The notes beneath the pieces were generated by a model, which was not told the origin of the DNA, made no database searches, and saw only the letters and a list, made by a program, of their open reading frames with translations. From NCBI GenBank assembly GCA_020025755.1, contig JAHHRO010000014.1:1-45965 (forward strand): DNA of 45,965 nt, given 5' to 3'. Source of the stretch: Butyricicoccus sp. GTDB lineage: Bacteria; Bacillota; Clostridia; Oscillospirales; Butyricicoccaceae. Made by a program: the position numbers and the translations under genes. How positions within the stretch are numbered: the stretch's first letter is position 1; each line of letters begins with the position of its first letter. This document shows, piece after piece, positions 15,971 through 24,132 of this stretch.

Positions 15971-17002
15971 ATGACAGGTATGATACAAGGCACAAAAAGG
16001 GAACATATTCGAGTACGTTTGCTGCTCCTGCTGCTTCTGTTTTTGGGCTGTTTTTTTGTTTCTTTTTCCATTGGTGTATATGGCGTTCCTGTTCCGGAGG
16101 TCATTAAAATTTTCTTATCCAAACTCTTTCCAATGGAACAAACATGGGACGCATCTATGGAAATCGTTGTGATGAATGTTCGATTTCCGCGGATTGTTGC
16201 CGCTGGGCTCATCGGTGCGGCACTGTCGATATCGGGCAGTGTCTATCAGGGGATGTTCCAGAATCCGATGGTTTCTCCCGATGTGCTGGGCACATCGGCA
16301 GGCGCAGGGTTTGGTGCAGCACTGGGTATCCTGATGGGTGCAAGCTATGTGGGGATCACAGGTCTGTCCTTTGTGTTTGGCTTGCTTTCCGTTGGATTGG
16401 TGTGCCTGATTGCGGCACAGCATAAAAATAGCCTCTCTATGGGGCTGATTCTGGCAGGGATCATGGTGGGTTCACTGGCATCTGCCGCGACATCATTTCT
16501 GAAACTGGTTGCAGACCCGACAGAGCAGCTTCCGGCGATCACTTATTGGCTGATGGGCAGTCTGGCATCCATGCGCAGGCAGGATCTTTTGTTCCTTACC
16601 CCTGTTATCTTACTGGGAATGCTTCCGCTGTTCCTGCTGCGCTGGCATCTCAATGTAGCGACCCTTTCGGAGGATGAAGCGCGTGCACTCGGTGTCAACA
16701 TCAGGCAGCTGCGCCTTTGGATCATTGTATGTGCGACTCTGATGACAGCGGTCAGCGTTTCGGTCAGCGGTATGATCGGCTGGGTGGGGCTGGTGATCCC
16801 CCATTTTGCGCGAAAATATGCAGGCAATGATTTTAAGTATCTATTGCCAGCTGCAGCACTGATGGGCGGCAGCTTCCTGCTGCTGGTAGACGATCTCGCG
16901 CGCACCCTATCGACAAGTGAAGTGCCCATCGGTATTCTGACAGCATTTGTTGGTGCACCATTTTTCCTGTATTTATTGTTAAAGGGAGGGAAAAGCGCAT
17001 GA
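15971..17002 (+). CDS. FecCD-family ABC transporter permease
   Basis: A 343-residue permease of the BtuC/FecCD type with about ten membrane helices. Hallmarks are the RFPRIVAAGLIGAALSISGSVYQGMFQNPMVSPDVLG region, the ATPase-coupling helix SEDEARALGVNI, and GMIGWVGLVIPHFAR. These permeases import iron siderophores, cobalamin, or molybdate in the MolBC subgroup. I chose ATG 15971, with GGGGTG just upstream; TTG 15959 and ATG 15980 are alternatives. It overlaps the ATPase gene by ATGA. Confidence 0.93.
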   Translation: MTGMIQGTKREHIRVRLLLLLLLFLGCFFVSFSIGVYGVPVPEVIKIFLSKLFPMEQTWDASMEIVVMNVRFPRIVAAGLIGAALSISGSVYQGMFQNPMVSPDVLGTSAGAGFGAALGILMGASYVGITGLSFVFGLLSVGLVCLIAAQHKNSLSMGLILAGIMVGSLASAATSFLKLVADPTEQLPAITYWLMGSLASMRRQDLLFLTPVILLGMLPLFLLRWHLNVATLSEDEARALGVNIRQLRLWIIVCATLMTAVSVSVSGMIGWVGLVIPHFARKYAGNDFKYLLPAAALMGGSFLLLVDDLARTLSTSEVPIGILTAFVGAPFFLYLLLKGGKSA

Positions 17003-17793
17003 TCGAAGTGGATCACCTGTGTTTCTCTTATGGGTCACATGCAGTATTGCAGGATATAAGCTGCGCGATCAAACCAAGCTGTATGACATTCCTGCTGGGA
17101 CACAATGGTGTGGGCAAGAGTACCTTGTTTCGCTGTATTCTGGGACACCTGTCACCACAAAAGGGTGAGGTTCGTCTGGGAGGAAAACCAAGTAGTCAAT
17201 ATACCATCAAGGAATTGGCGAGATACGCGGCGTATGTGCCGCAGGCGTGCAATCCGGTGTTTTCCTATCCGGTGGAACAGGTGGTACTCATGGGACGTAG
17301 TGCGTATACGCCCCTGTTCTCTGCGCCCTCAAGAGCGGATGAGGGGATTGTGCAGGAAGCACTGGAGCGTATGGGTATCCTGCATCTTGCAAAGAAGGAA
17401 TTTTTACAGCTGAGCGGCGGAGAGCGGCAGCTTGTTCTTGTAGCGCGTGCATTGGCGCAGCAGGGGAAGGTGCTTTTGATGGATGAACCGACTGCAAGTT
17501 TGGACTATGGAAATCAGCTAAAGGTTTTGACGCAGATCAAAAAGCTTTGCCACAGCGGATTATCTGTTCTGATTTCCTCGCATAATCCACAGCATGCACT
17601 GTGGTTTGCAGATGAGGTGATTGCCCTCGACGGAGGAAAGGTATTAGCGGCAGGTGCGGTAAAAGAGGTTATGACGCCGGAACTTGTCCGCGCACTCTAT
17701 GAGGTAGATGTGCATTTCTGTACAGACAATGGAAATTGCTTTATGATGCCGGAACTAAGCAGATTGGAGGGCGTGCATGTTTCAGTGGAATGA
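16999..17793 (+). CDS. ABC transporter ATP-binding protein (FecE/MolC type)
   Basis: A 264-residue ATPase that powers the adjacent FecCD permease. Walker A is GHNGVGKST, the signature is LSGGERQLV, Walker B is VLLMDEPTAS and the switch His is in ISSHNP. The Q-loop is YVPQ. It overlaps the permease gene by four bases and the following methyltransferase gene by 17 bases, so all are co-translated. Confidence 0.94.
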   Translation: MIEVDHLCFSYGSHAVLQDISCAIKPSCMTFLLGHNGVGKSTLFRCILGHLSPQKGEVRLGGKPSSQYTIKELARYAAYVPQACNPVFSYPVEQVVLMGRSAYTPLFSAPSRADEGIVQEALERMGILHLAKKEFLQLSGGERQLVLVARALAQQGKVLLMDEPTASLDYGNQLKVLTQIKKLCHSGLSVLISSHNPQHALWFADEVIALDGGKVLAAGAVKEVMTPELVRALYEVDVHFCTDNGNCFMMPELSRLEGVHVSVE

Positions 17794-18481
17794 GGGAATG
17801 GTAGCGTATATGGATCGTGCCGCGCGGCACACGCGATACTACCAAACGCTCGCGGAACAGATTGGCACACGTTTGGGAAAAAGTGACCGAATCTGCGATG
17901 CCGGATGTGGTCTCGGATATCTGTCACTTGCGCTTGCAGAATATGTGGGGACGGTTGAGGCAGTAGATGTCTCGGAGGAGGCACTCGATATTTTGCGCAG
18001 TAACTGTGCTGAGCGGTTCAATATTCGTCCGATCCATGCAGATATCCATACATGGGAGACCGCACCCTATGATGCGATGGTGTTCTGCTATTTCGGCAGG
18101 ATGGAGCAAATCATAGAGATCGCACGGCGGCTGTGTAAAGGACGGCTGTATATTATAAAAGGACGCAGCAGCCGACATCTGTTTTCAAAAGATGGGGAAT
18201 GTACATGGCGTGAGACTGCGGATATGGCAGCCGAGTGGATGCAGGCGCAGGGCATCGCTTACGAGGAGACCCAGCTGGATCTGGAACTGGGGCAGCCTTT
18301 CCTGAACCGCGCAGATGCCGAACGCTTTGCCGCGCTTTATGGTGGGGAAGAACGTGGCGTGGCGTGGATCGAAAACCAACTGGGAAAAGATCCATCGGGA
18401 AAATATGAATGGTACTTGCCGATCGCAAAGCCTGTGACGATTTTTTGTTTGGAAAATAAAAATTTTAGAATAGGAGAATGA
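17777..18481 (+). CDS. Class I SAM-dependent methyltransferase in a metal-import operon
   Basis: A 234-residue Rossmann-fold methyltransferase. Motif I ICDAGCGLGYLSLAL is near residue 40, the acidic residue that binds the SAM ribose is in VEAVDVSEEAL, and IHADIHTW supplies the adenine-binding Asp. The catalytic half is unusual: no N/D-PPY or clear catalytic residue is visible. It lies between ATPase and binding-protein genes with 17-base and 4-base overlaps, so it must act with the importer, perhaps by modifying an imported chelator or cofactor. A ribosome site GGAGG precedes the start. The substrate is unknown. Confidence 0.86.
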   Translation: MFQWNEGMVAYMDRAARHTRYYQTLAEQIGTRLGKSDRICDAGCGLGYLSLALAEYVGTVEAVDVSEEALDILRSNCAERFNIRPIHADIHTWETAPYDAMVFCYFGRMEQIIEIARRLCKGRLYIIKGRSSRHLFSKDGECTWRETADMAAEWMQAQGIAYEETQLDLELGQPFLNRADAERFAALYGGEERGVAWIENQLGKDPSGKYEWYLPIAKPVTIFCLENKNFRIGE

Positions 18482-18483
18482 AT

Positions 18484-19620
18484 ATGAAGAAGAAATGGAT
18501 CGCACTTTGTCTAGCGGCTGTCTTGGCAGTAGGAATGATGGGCTGCCAGCCGCAGAACAATGAGCAGGCAAATGGTCAGACACCACAGACCGAGCAGAAG
18601 CAGGAAAGCACATGGATCATACACAATACGGATGGAACGATGACCGTCACGGACTCTACAGGGCGTGAGGTGGTACTGCCGGAAAAGCTGACACAGATCG
18701 CACCGAGCGGTACATCTGCGCAGATGGTTCTGTATACGTTAGTGCCTGACTATCTGGTTGGATGGGGCAAGACACCGAGCAAGGCACAGCAGAAGTATAT
18801 TTCGGAAAAGTATTATAATTTGCCGGAGTTTGGACAGTTCTATGGAAAGAATGCAAGCCTCAATCTGGAAGCACTGATTGCGGCAAAGCCGCAGGTCATC
18901 ATTGACATGGGTGACATGAAGAAGGGGCACAAGGAGGATATGGACAGCATTCAGGAACAGACCGGAATCCCGACCATTTTTATTGAGGCGAACCTCGATA
19001 ACTTTGCGGAGGCATACCGAAAGCTGGGTGAACTGTTTGGTATGCAGAAGGAAGCGGAGCAGCTTGCGGCGTATATTGATGAGACGGTACAGACTGCACA
19101 GGAGACCGCAGCAAAGATCCCGCAAGATCAGCGTGTTTCCGTGATGTTTGGTACAGGCGAGACCGGACTGGATGTCAATGCAAAGGGTTCGATCCACTCC
19201 GCTGTGATCGAGCTCATTGGTGCAGACAATGCCATTGAGGTCGATGAGGTCAGCAACAAGGGCGGCGGTAATACCATCAGCATGGAGACGGTCATGGTGG
19301 CGCAGCCCGATGTGATCGTATTCAGCGCAGGCGCGCCTTATGATACCGCAGCGGCTGACGAAAATTGGAGCAGTGTCAAGGCGATTCAGGAGGACAAATA
19401 TTACGAGATCCCCTCTGAGCCGTACAACTGGCTGACCGAGCCGCCTTCTGTCAACCGTATCATCGGTGTGCGCTGGCTGGGAAACCTGCTCTATCCAGAG
19501 CGGTATCCGTATGATATGATAAAGGAAACAAAGGATTTTTATGAGTTGTTTTGGCATTATACGCTGACAGACGAGGAAGCAAAACAGCTGCTTGCAAGAT
19601 CTACTTTCAAAGGTCAGTGA
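18484..19620 (+). CDS. ABC transporter substrate-binding lipoprotein (TroA/FecB-like)
   Basis: A 378-residue binding protein for the FecCD-type importer. The lipobox MMGC lies at about residue 20 of MKKKWIALCLAAVLAVGMMGC-type signal sequence. The mature domain begins TDSTGREVVLPEK, the standard start of cluster A-II binding proteins, and has a long backbone helix. A C-terminal SEPYNWLTEPPSVNRI-WLG segment resembles corrinoid, molybdate or iron-chelate binders. ATG 18484 has AGGAG seven bases upstream; ATG 18478, overlapping the previous stop, is too close to it. The ligand is not identifiable by reading. Confidence 0.9.
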   Translation: MKKKWIALCLAAVLAVGMMGCQPQNNEQANGQTPQTEQKQESTWIIHNTDGTMTVTDSTGREVVLPEKLTQIAPSGTSAQMVLYTLVPDYLVGWGKTPSKAQQKYISEKYYNLPEFGQFYGKNASLNLEALIAAKPQVIIDMGDMKKGHKEDMDSIQEQTGIPTIFIEANLDNFAEAYRKLGELFGMQKEAEQLAAYIDETVQTAQETAAKIPQDQRVSVMFGTGETGLDVNAKGSIHSAVIELIGADNAIEVDEVSNKGGGNTISMETVMVAQPDVIVFSAGAPYDTAAADENWSSVKAIQEDKYYEIPSEPYNWLTEPPSVNRIIGVRWLGNLLYPERYPYDMIKETKDFYELFWHYTLTDEEAKQLLARSTFKGQ

Positions 19621-19641
19621 CGGATAGAAAGGTTGGGTTCG

Positions 19642-20670
19642 ATGATCCATTTTTTTAAGGATCTCAGAGAGCGTCTGGGATCGGGAAAGCGTTTCGTGCT
19701 TGTGAGTGTTGTGGATAGCGCAGGATCTACGCCGCGCGGCAGTGGTGCAAAGATGGCTGTCTTTGCGGATGGCTCTTATATGGGCACGATCGGCGGTGGT
19801 AATGTGGAATACCTGAGTATTCAGGAGGCCGTGCAGGCAATCAAGGAGAAGCGATCCCTGACACGAGGCTTCAATCTCAGCAAGAATCAAAAAGCAGATA
19901 TTGGGATGATCTGCGGCGGTAATGTAGAGGTTTCCTTTCAATATATTGATGAAACAGATACAGCCTATCTGGAAATGCTCGATCAGATCTTGAAGCTGTA
20001 TGAGGAGGATGTGGATGCGTGGCTGATTACTGCAATGCGTAATGGCGCGGTCTGTGAGACGGGTGTATATGACGAAAAGAACGGCCTGCGCTTCATGACA
20101 GCGGTATCGGAGGAGCAGCTGCGTCCATATCTCAGGAACAAGTCTGTACGGACGGAGACCGACCCTGTCTGCTTTGTAGAGCCGCTCGTGCAGTCAGGCT
20201 GTGTATATGTCTTTGGTGGTGGCCATGTAGCACAGGAGTTGGTTCCGGTCCTCTCCCATGTGGGATTTCGCGTGGTGGTATTTGAGGATCGCGAAAATTT
20301 TGTGAAGCCGGAACTGTTTTCCGGCGTACACCATACCGTTTTGGGATCGTTTCAGGAGATCTCGGATAAAATCACCCTCAAGGAAAAGGACTATGTCGTT
20401 ATCATGACGCGTGGGCATCAGTCCGATTATGAGATTTTGCGGCAGGTGCTGCCCGTGCAGACCGCGTATGTGGGGCTGATTGGCAGCCGCCATAAGATCG
20501 CGGCAACGACCAAGCGTTTGCTGGAGGATGGTATTTCCGAACAGGATATTGCGCGGATGCATACGCCCATCGGTCTTGCGATCAAGGCGGAGACCCCAGC
20601 GGAAATTGCAATCAGCATTGCCGCAGAGATGATCCTGTGCCGTGCAGAGCGTAAGGAAGGCACAGCTTGA
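19642..20670 (+). CDS. XdhC/CoxI-family molybdenum hydroxylase maturation protein
   Basis: A 342-residue two-domain protein. The N-terminal XdhC_CoxI domain has AGSTPRGSGAKM and IGGGNVE; GMICGGNVEV carries the conserved CGG. The C-terminal XdhC_C Rossmann domain starts VYVFGGGHVAQEL (about residue 190) and includes IGSRHK and HTPIGLAI. Members bind molybdopterin or insert sulfurated cofactor into xanthine-dehydrogenase-like enzymes. The ATG at 19642 has AAAGG nine bases upstream. It follows the importer genes by 21 bases, suggesting the importer delivers molybdenum. No hydroxylase gene is in the window. Confidence 0.92.
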   Translation: MIHFFKDLRERLGSGKRFVLVSVVDSAGSTPRGSGAKMAVFADGSYMGTIGGGNVEYLSIQEAVQAIKEKRSLTRGFNLSKNQKADIGMICGGNVEVSFQYIDETDTAYLEMLDQILKLYEEDVDAWLITAMRNGAVCETGVYDEKNGLRFMTAVSEEQLRPYLRNKSVRTETDPVCFVEPLVQSGCVYVFGGGHVAQELVPVLSHVGFRVVVFEDRENFVKPELFSGVHHTVLGSFQEISDKITLKEKDYVVIMTRGHQSDYEILRQVLPVQTAYVGLIGSRHKIAATTKRLLEDGISEQDIARMHTPIGLAIKAETPAEIAISIAAEMILCRAERKEGTA

Positions 20671-20738
20671 ACCTGTGATTTTACGCGTATACCGGCATAT
20701 CTTACAAAAATATAAATGCAGTTTGGGCGTTTTGCATC

Positions 20739-20766
20739 TTGTCTTTTGGGGAACTTATGCTACAAT
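20739..20766 (+). promoter_or_regulatory. Promoter of the 55-residue membrane protein gene
   Basis: TTGTCT and TACAAT are 16 bases apart, about 70 bases before the TTG start at 20837. Confidence 0.55.
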
Positions 20767-20836
20767 ATAAAAACCATAGACATGGCTGGCGGAACATCTG
20801 AAAACTGTGTGATACAGAAAAGAGGAGGTATGGGCA

Positions 20837-21004
20837 TTGAATTGGGATCTGATCGTCACCGGATTGGGGACTCTGGTATGTGCGCTTTATCTCATGCGAT
20901 ATGCATTTCCAGCGTATGAACCGATCTTGTTATGGATCGGTGGGATAACCTCTCTGCTCTTTTTTGCAGCCTTTTTTTACAGATGGTACAGACGGCGGCA
21001 CTGA
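20837..21004 (+). CDS. Two-helix small membrane protein with TTG start
   Basis: A 55-residue protein whose TTG start sits eight bases after a perfect AGGAGG. Reading gives MNWDLIVTGLGTLVCALYLM, a first hydrophobic helix, then a short loop with AYEP. A second helix runs from about residue 30 to 47 and the protein ends in the basic tail RWYRRRH, which should face the cytoplasm. The overlapping ATG at 20830 is one base from the ribosome site and encodes no membrane pattern. Promoter and terminator flank it, so it is a single-gene unit. No family is recognised; function is unknown. Confidence 0.72.
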   Translation: MNWDLIVTGLGTLVCALYLMRYAFPAYEPILLWIGGITSLLFFAAFFYRWYRRRH

Positions 21005-21041
21005 GAACGCGTAATGCTCTAAATTTTCTCACAGAATCAGC

Positions 21042-21079
21042 AGAGGCGGTACACAGGAATGTGTGCCGCCTCTATTTTT
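21042..21079 (+). terminator. Terminator after the small membrane protein gene
   Basis: AGAGGCGGTACACA pairs with TGTGTGCCGCCTCT with one mismatch around a GGAA loop, followed by ATTTTTG. Confidence 0.85.
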
Positions 21080-21117
21080 GCTTTGGGGAAAAGGACAGGA
21101 CGCTCCAGTGAAGGGGG

Positions 21118-22113
21118 TTATGCTGCTGCCTTTTCAGCGAAGGTGTTATTGACGATCTCAGAGAAGGGGGCGGACTGCTGGAGTTCACCGGCTTCCTGCA
21201 TGACAGTTTGCAGGCGATCAAAGCTTTCTTTGCTCATGACGGGGGTCGTGCTGTAAGAACCGATCGCCTGATAACGCGCAATGGCGTTTGTTAATATCGC
21301 AAGATCGGTATCTGGAAACTGGTTTTGGATCGCTTTTGCGACCTCGGATGCGCTGTGGGAAGCGACCCATTGCTGGCCGCGATAGATTGCGTTGGTAAAA
21401 CGCTGGATTTGATCCGCGTGCTTTTCCAGATAGCTTTTCTTTGCAAAATATGCGGTATAGGGCATCTCACCGGCAGCATCGCCAACCGATGCGACGATAT
21501 AACCCTTTCCCTCTGCTTCAAGGCTGCTGGCAGTCGGCTCAAACAGGGTGACATAATCTCCCGTACCCCCGAGGAATGCACCGGTCATATTGTCGAACTG
21601 GATAGAAGTATCGAGCAGCAGATCCTTTGCCGGATTCATGCCATGATTGCGCAGGGCGTGCTCGAATGCCATGTAGGGGACGCCGCCCTTGCGCCCCGGC
21701 AGGATATGCTTTCCGGCAAGGCTGCTCCACTGGAAGTCAGGCTCTGGGGTACGACCCACAAGAAAACTGCCGTCGCGCTGGGTCACTTGTGCAAAGACCT
21801 GTGTAAAATCCTCTTTGCCTTCGTTATACACATAGATGCTGGCTTCCGGTCCGGCAAAGCCGATGTCGATATGGTCAGAAAGCACAGCACTCATGACCTT
21901 ATCTGCGCCGCCGCCGTTGGAGAGTTCAACATCCAGCCCTTCCTCTGCAAAGAATCCCTTCTCCAGTGCCACATACTGCGGCGCATAGAAGATCGAGTGT
22001 GTCACCTCACACAGCCGGATCTTTTCCGGAGATGCGGCAGGGTTCTGGCAGGCAGTAAGACCGCATATAACAAAGATAGCAGTAAGTCCGGCAGCCATTC
22101 GTTTGAAATTCAT
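21118..22113 (-). CDS. NMT1/SsuA-type ABC transporter substrate-binding lipoprotein
   Basis: A 331-residue binding protein of the NitT/TauT class, to which sulfonate, nitrate, HMP and riboflavin-type binders belong. The lipobox LTAC (Cys22) follows a clear signal peptide. The diagnostic start is APQYVALEKGFFAEEGLDVEL, then SDHIDIGFAGPEASIYV. The ATG at 22113 has GGAGG. It is the last gene of a three-gene operon with permease and ATPase. No TPP or S-box-like leader precedes the operon, so the ligand is open; a sulfonate-, nitrate- or pyrimidine-like compound is possible. Confidence 0.92.
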   Translation of the reverse strand: MNFKRMAAGLTAIFVICGLTACQNPAASPEKIRLCEVTHSIFYAPQYVALEKGFFAEEGLDVELSNGGGADKVMSAVLSDHIDIGFAGPEASIYVYNEGKEDFTQVFAQVTQRDGSFLVGRTPEPDFQWSSLAGKHILPGRKGGVPYMAFEHALRNHGMNPAKDLLLDTSIQFDNMTGAFLGGTGDYVTLFEPTASSLEAEGKGYIVASVGDAAGEMPYTAYFAKKSYLEKHADQIQRFTNAIYRGQQWVASHSASEVAKAIQNQFPDTDLAILTNAIARYQAIGSYSTTPVMSKESFDRLQTVMQEAGELQQSAPFSEIVNNTFAEKAAA

Positions 22114-22136
22114 ATAGATCCTCCTTCAGAGATTGT

Positions 22137-22946
22137 TTATTGACCAAAACGACGCTCTACTGCCTTTTGCAGCAGCGCAACCGCTTCATACATCAGGGCA
22201 GCGACGACTGCAAGGATCAGCACGCTGGTCATCACAAGATCGAGCTGGAACACCTGACCACCGTATACGATCAGATACCCAAGCCCTGCTTTACTGACCA
22301 GAAACTCGCCTGCAATGACACCAACAAGAGAAAGCCCGATGTTGATTTTCAGGGAATTGAAAAGTGTACCCAGATTTGCAGGAAATACGATCTTGTAAAA
22401 GATTTGTGCGCGTGTTGCACCGAAGGTACGCGCCATTTTCAGGTATTCCGGATCTGTGCGTAGAAAGCCTGCAAGCATTTCCAATACGGTGACGATGAGA
22501 CTGATGGCAAGTGCCATGAAGATGATCGCAGAAGTCCCAGCACCTGCAAGGATGATGATGACAGGACCAAGTGCGATTTTTGGCAGGCTGTTGAGTACAA
22601 CGAGATAGGGCTCTGCAATGCGTGAGACGGTAGGAGACCACCATAGAATCACGCTGACGATCAGCCCGATCATTGCACCCAGCGCAAAGCCTGCAAGGGT
22701 CTCGTAAACGGTGACACCGATATGCAGAAGCAAATGATTCTGCGACAGAGAGGTCAGGGTAGCGAGGATACGGGAAGGCTGGCTCAGGATAAAGGGATCG
22801 ATCCAGCCGAGGTCTGCTGCCACTTCCCAAAGCACAAAAAAGGCGGCAAGGATACCGATGCGGCAGCTTCGGATAAACCAACGCTGCCGACGCATCTGCC
22901 GTAAATATGCACTTCTTGCGGGGGAAATGGCGTTATTTGGCTTCAT
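22137..22946 (-). CDS. SsuC/TauC-type ABC transporter permease
   Basis: A 269-residue BPD_transp_1 permease with six predicted membrane helices. The ATPase-contact loop reads RTFGATRAQIFYKIVFPANLG (the EAA motif), with GLGYLIVYG after it. The ATG at 22946 opens MKPNNAIS; its first 14 bases overlap the end of the ATPase gene. Upstream extension would run further into that gene. It forms the channel of the NMT1-type importer. Confidence 0.93.
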   Translation of the reverse strand: MKPNNAISPARSAYLRQMRRQRWFIRSCRIGILAAFFVLWEVAADLGWIDPFILSQPSRILATLTSLSQNHLLLHIGVTVYETLAGFALGAMIGLIVSVILWWSPTVSRIAEPYLVVLNSLPKIALGPVIIILAGAGTSAIIFMALAISLIVTVLEMLAGFLRTDPEYLKMARTFGATRAQIFYKIVFPANLGTLFNSLKINIGLSLVGVIAGEFLVSKAGLGYLIVYGGQVFQLDLVMTSVLILAVVAALMYEAVALLQKAVERRFGQ

Positions 22947-23700
22947 CAGCACGCAACTCCTTCCAAATATGATCGAAGTAATAGGAAAATTTTGGGTCGC
23001 CGCGGCAGGAAAGCGGCGTGCGATCGCTGCCAAAGTCGATCTCCAGCAGCTCCTTGACCACAGCCGGACGGTGAGACAGGATCAGGATTTGGTCGCCCAT
23101 GCTGATGCTTTCCGGAATATCATGTGTTACCATCAGGGTCGTGACCCCCTCGCGCTTTAGGATGCTGTAGACATCGTTGGTCACCGTCAGACGGGTCTGG
23201 TAGTCGAGCGCAGAGAAAGCCTCGTCGAGCAGCAGGAGCTTTGGTCCGGCTGCCAGCGTGCGGATCAGCGAGGCACGCTGCCGCATGCCGCCGGAAAGCT
23301 GGCGCGGATATTTGTCGCGGAATGAGGAAAGTCCATAGGTTTCCAAAAGACGTTCGGCACGAGCGATCGTTTCAGGTGTTTTATTGTGCCGGATCTCCAG
23401 ACCGAACAGGATATTTTTCCAGATGGTGCGCCACTCCAAGAGATCATCGCGCTGGAGCATATAGCCGATCTGCGGAGAAACGCCGTGGATCTCCTCGCCA
23501 TCGAGACGAACCATGCCGCTGGTGGCAGGTATAAGACCAGCGATCACACTGAGCAGTGTGGATTTTCCGCAGCCGGACGGACCTACAATGCTGATGAATG
23601 TGCCTGCCTCAACTGCAAAAGAGATATGCTCAAATGCAGTCACTTCGCCATTCTTTGCCTGATAGGTCATGCCAATGTCCTCTACAGATAAAAGTGACAT
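22933..23700 (-). CDS. SsuB/TauB-type ABC transporter ATP-binding protein
   Basis: A 255-residue ATPase for the adjoining permease. Walker A is GPSGCGKST, the Q-loop is YMLQRDDLLEW, the signature is LSGGMRQRA, Walker B is LLLLDEAFSALD and the switch is VTHDIPE. The ATG at 23700, MSLLSVEDIG, has AAAGGAGG in front. An earlier in-frame ATG at 23724 precedes that ribosome site and is less likely. First gene of the operon; no confident promoter is seen in the 430-base interval upstream. Confidence 0.94.
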   Translation of the reverse strand: MSLLSVEDIGMTYQAKNGEVTAFEHISFAVEAGTFISIVGPSGCGKSTLLSVIAGLIPATSGMVRLDGEEIHGVSPQIGYMLQRDDLLEWRTIWKNILFGLEIRHNKTPETIARAERLLETYGLSSFRDKYPRQLSGGMRQRASLIRTLAAGPKLLLLDEAFSALDYQTRLTVTNDVYSILKREGVTTLMVTHDIPESISMGDQILILSHRPAVVKELLEIDFGSDRTPLSCRGDPKFSYYFDHIWKELRADEAK

Positions 23701-24091
23701 ATCGTTCCCTCCTTTTTTCTTCATCTGTTTTCAGTACATGCAGGAGAGCCGCGCTTTGTGCTTGGACATTGGGAGAACATGCCATAAACTCTGGAGAAAG
23801 TTGGGATATCCATAGCCATGAGACAAAAATGAAACAGAAAATCCATTGCAAATCCAGAGGAAGATACGACGAGTGGAGTGATGGATCCTATATATTATGC
23901 GATCATATGGATCGGGATTTGCTTGTCTGCACAATGTGTATGAATAATAGGGATAATTAGATGGATACAGACACCGTGAGCCATCAAAGAGCCGCGTGGG
24001 AGGATCGGGTCAGAAGGAAAAAACAGGCGGAATCCGTACGGTGAGACGAGGGGTCAAACCGATGTATTTATGTAAAGTTATGAAGCCTGTG
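23701..24091. other. Intergenic stretch without a supported gene
   Basis: Between the divergent importer operon and the PilZ gene. No open frame here has a ribosome site or domain, and no TPP, SAM, guanidine-I or cyclic-di-GMP riboswitch consensus is recognised on either strand. A short palindrome CGATC-ATATG-GATCG lies near 23900. The length suggests a long leader on one or both transcripts. Confidence 0.5.
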
Positions 24092-24120
24092 TTGAAATTA
24101 TATGGCTTTCATGGTAAAAT
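24092..24120 (+). promoter_or_regulatory. Promoter of the PilZ gene
   Basis: TTGAAA and TAAAAT are 17 bases apart. The predicted start near 24127 lies only a few bases before the first ATG, which bears on the choice of start codon. Confidence 0.65.
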
Positions 24121-24132
24121 AAAAATGATTAT

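Noticed and set aside
20830..20919. ATG-started frame overlapping the 55-residue protein
   Set aside because: Its ATG is one base from the ribosome site and the short product shows no pattern, while the TTG frame has ideal spacing and a two-helix protein.
23701..24132. TPP or guanidine riboswitch before the NMT1-type importer
   Set aside because: The CTGAGA core of TPP and the ACGAGGGA-type core of guanidine-I do not occur in a proper context on the minus strand.
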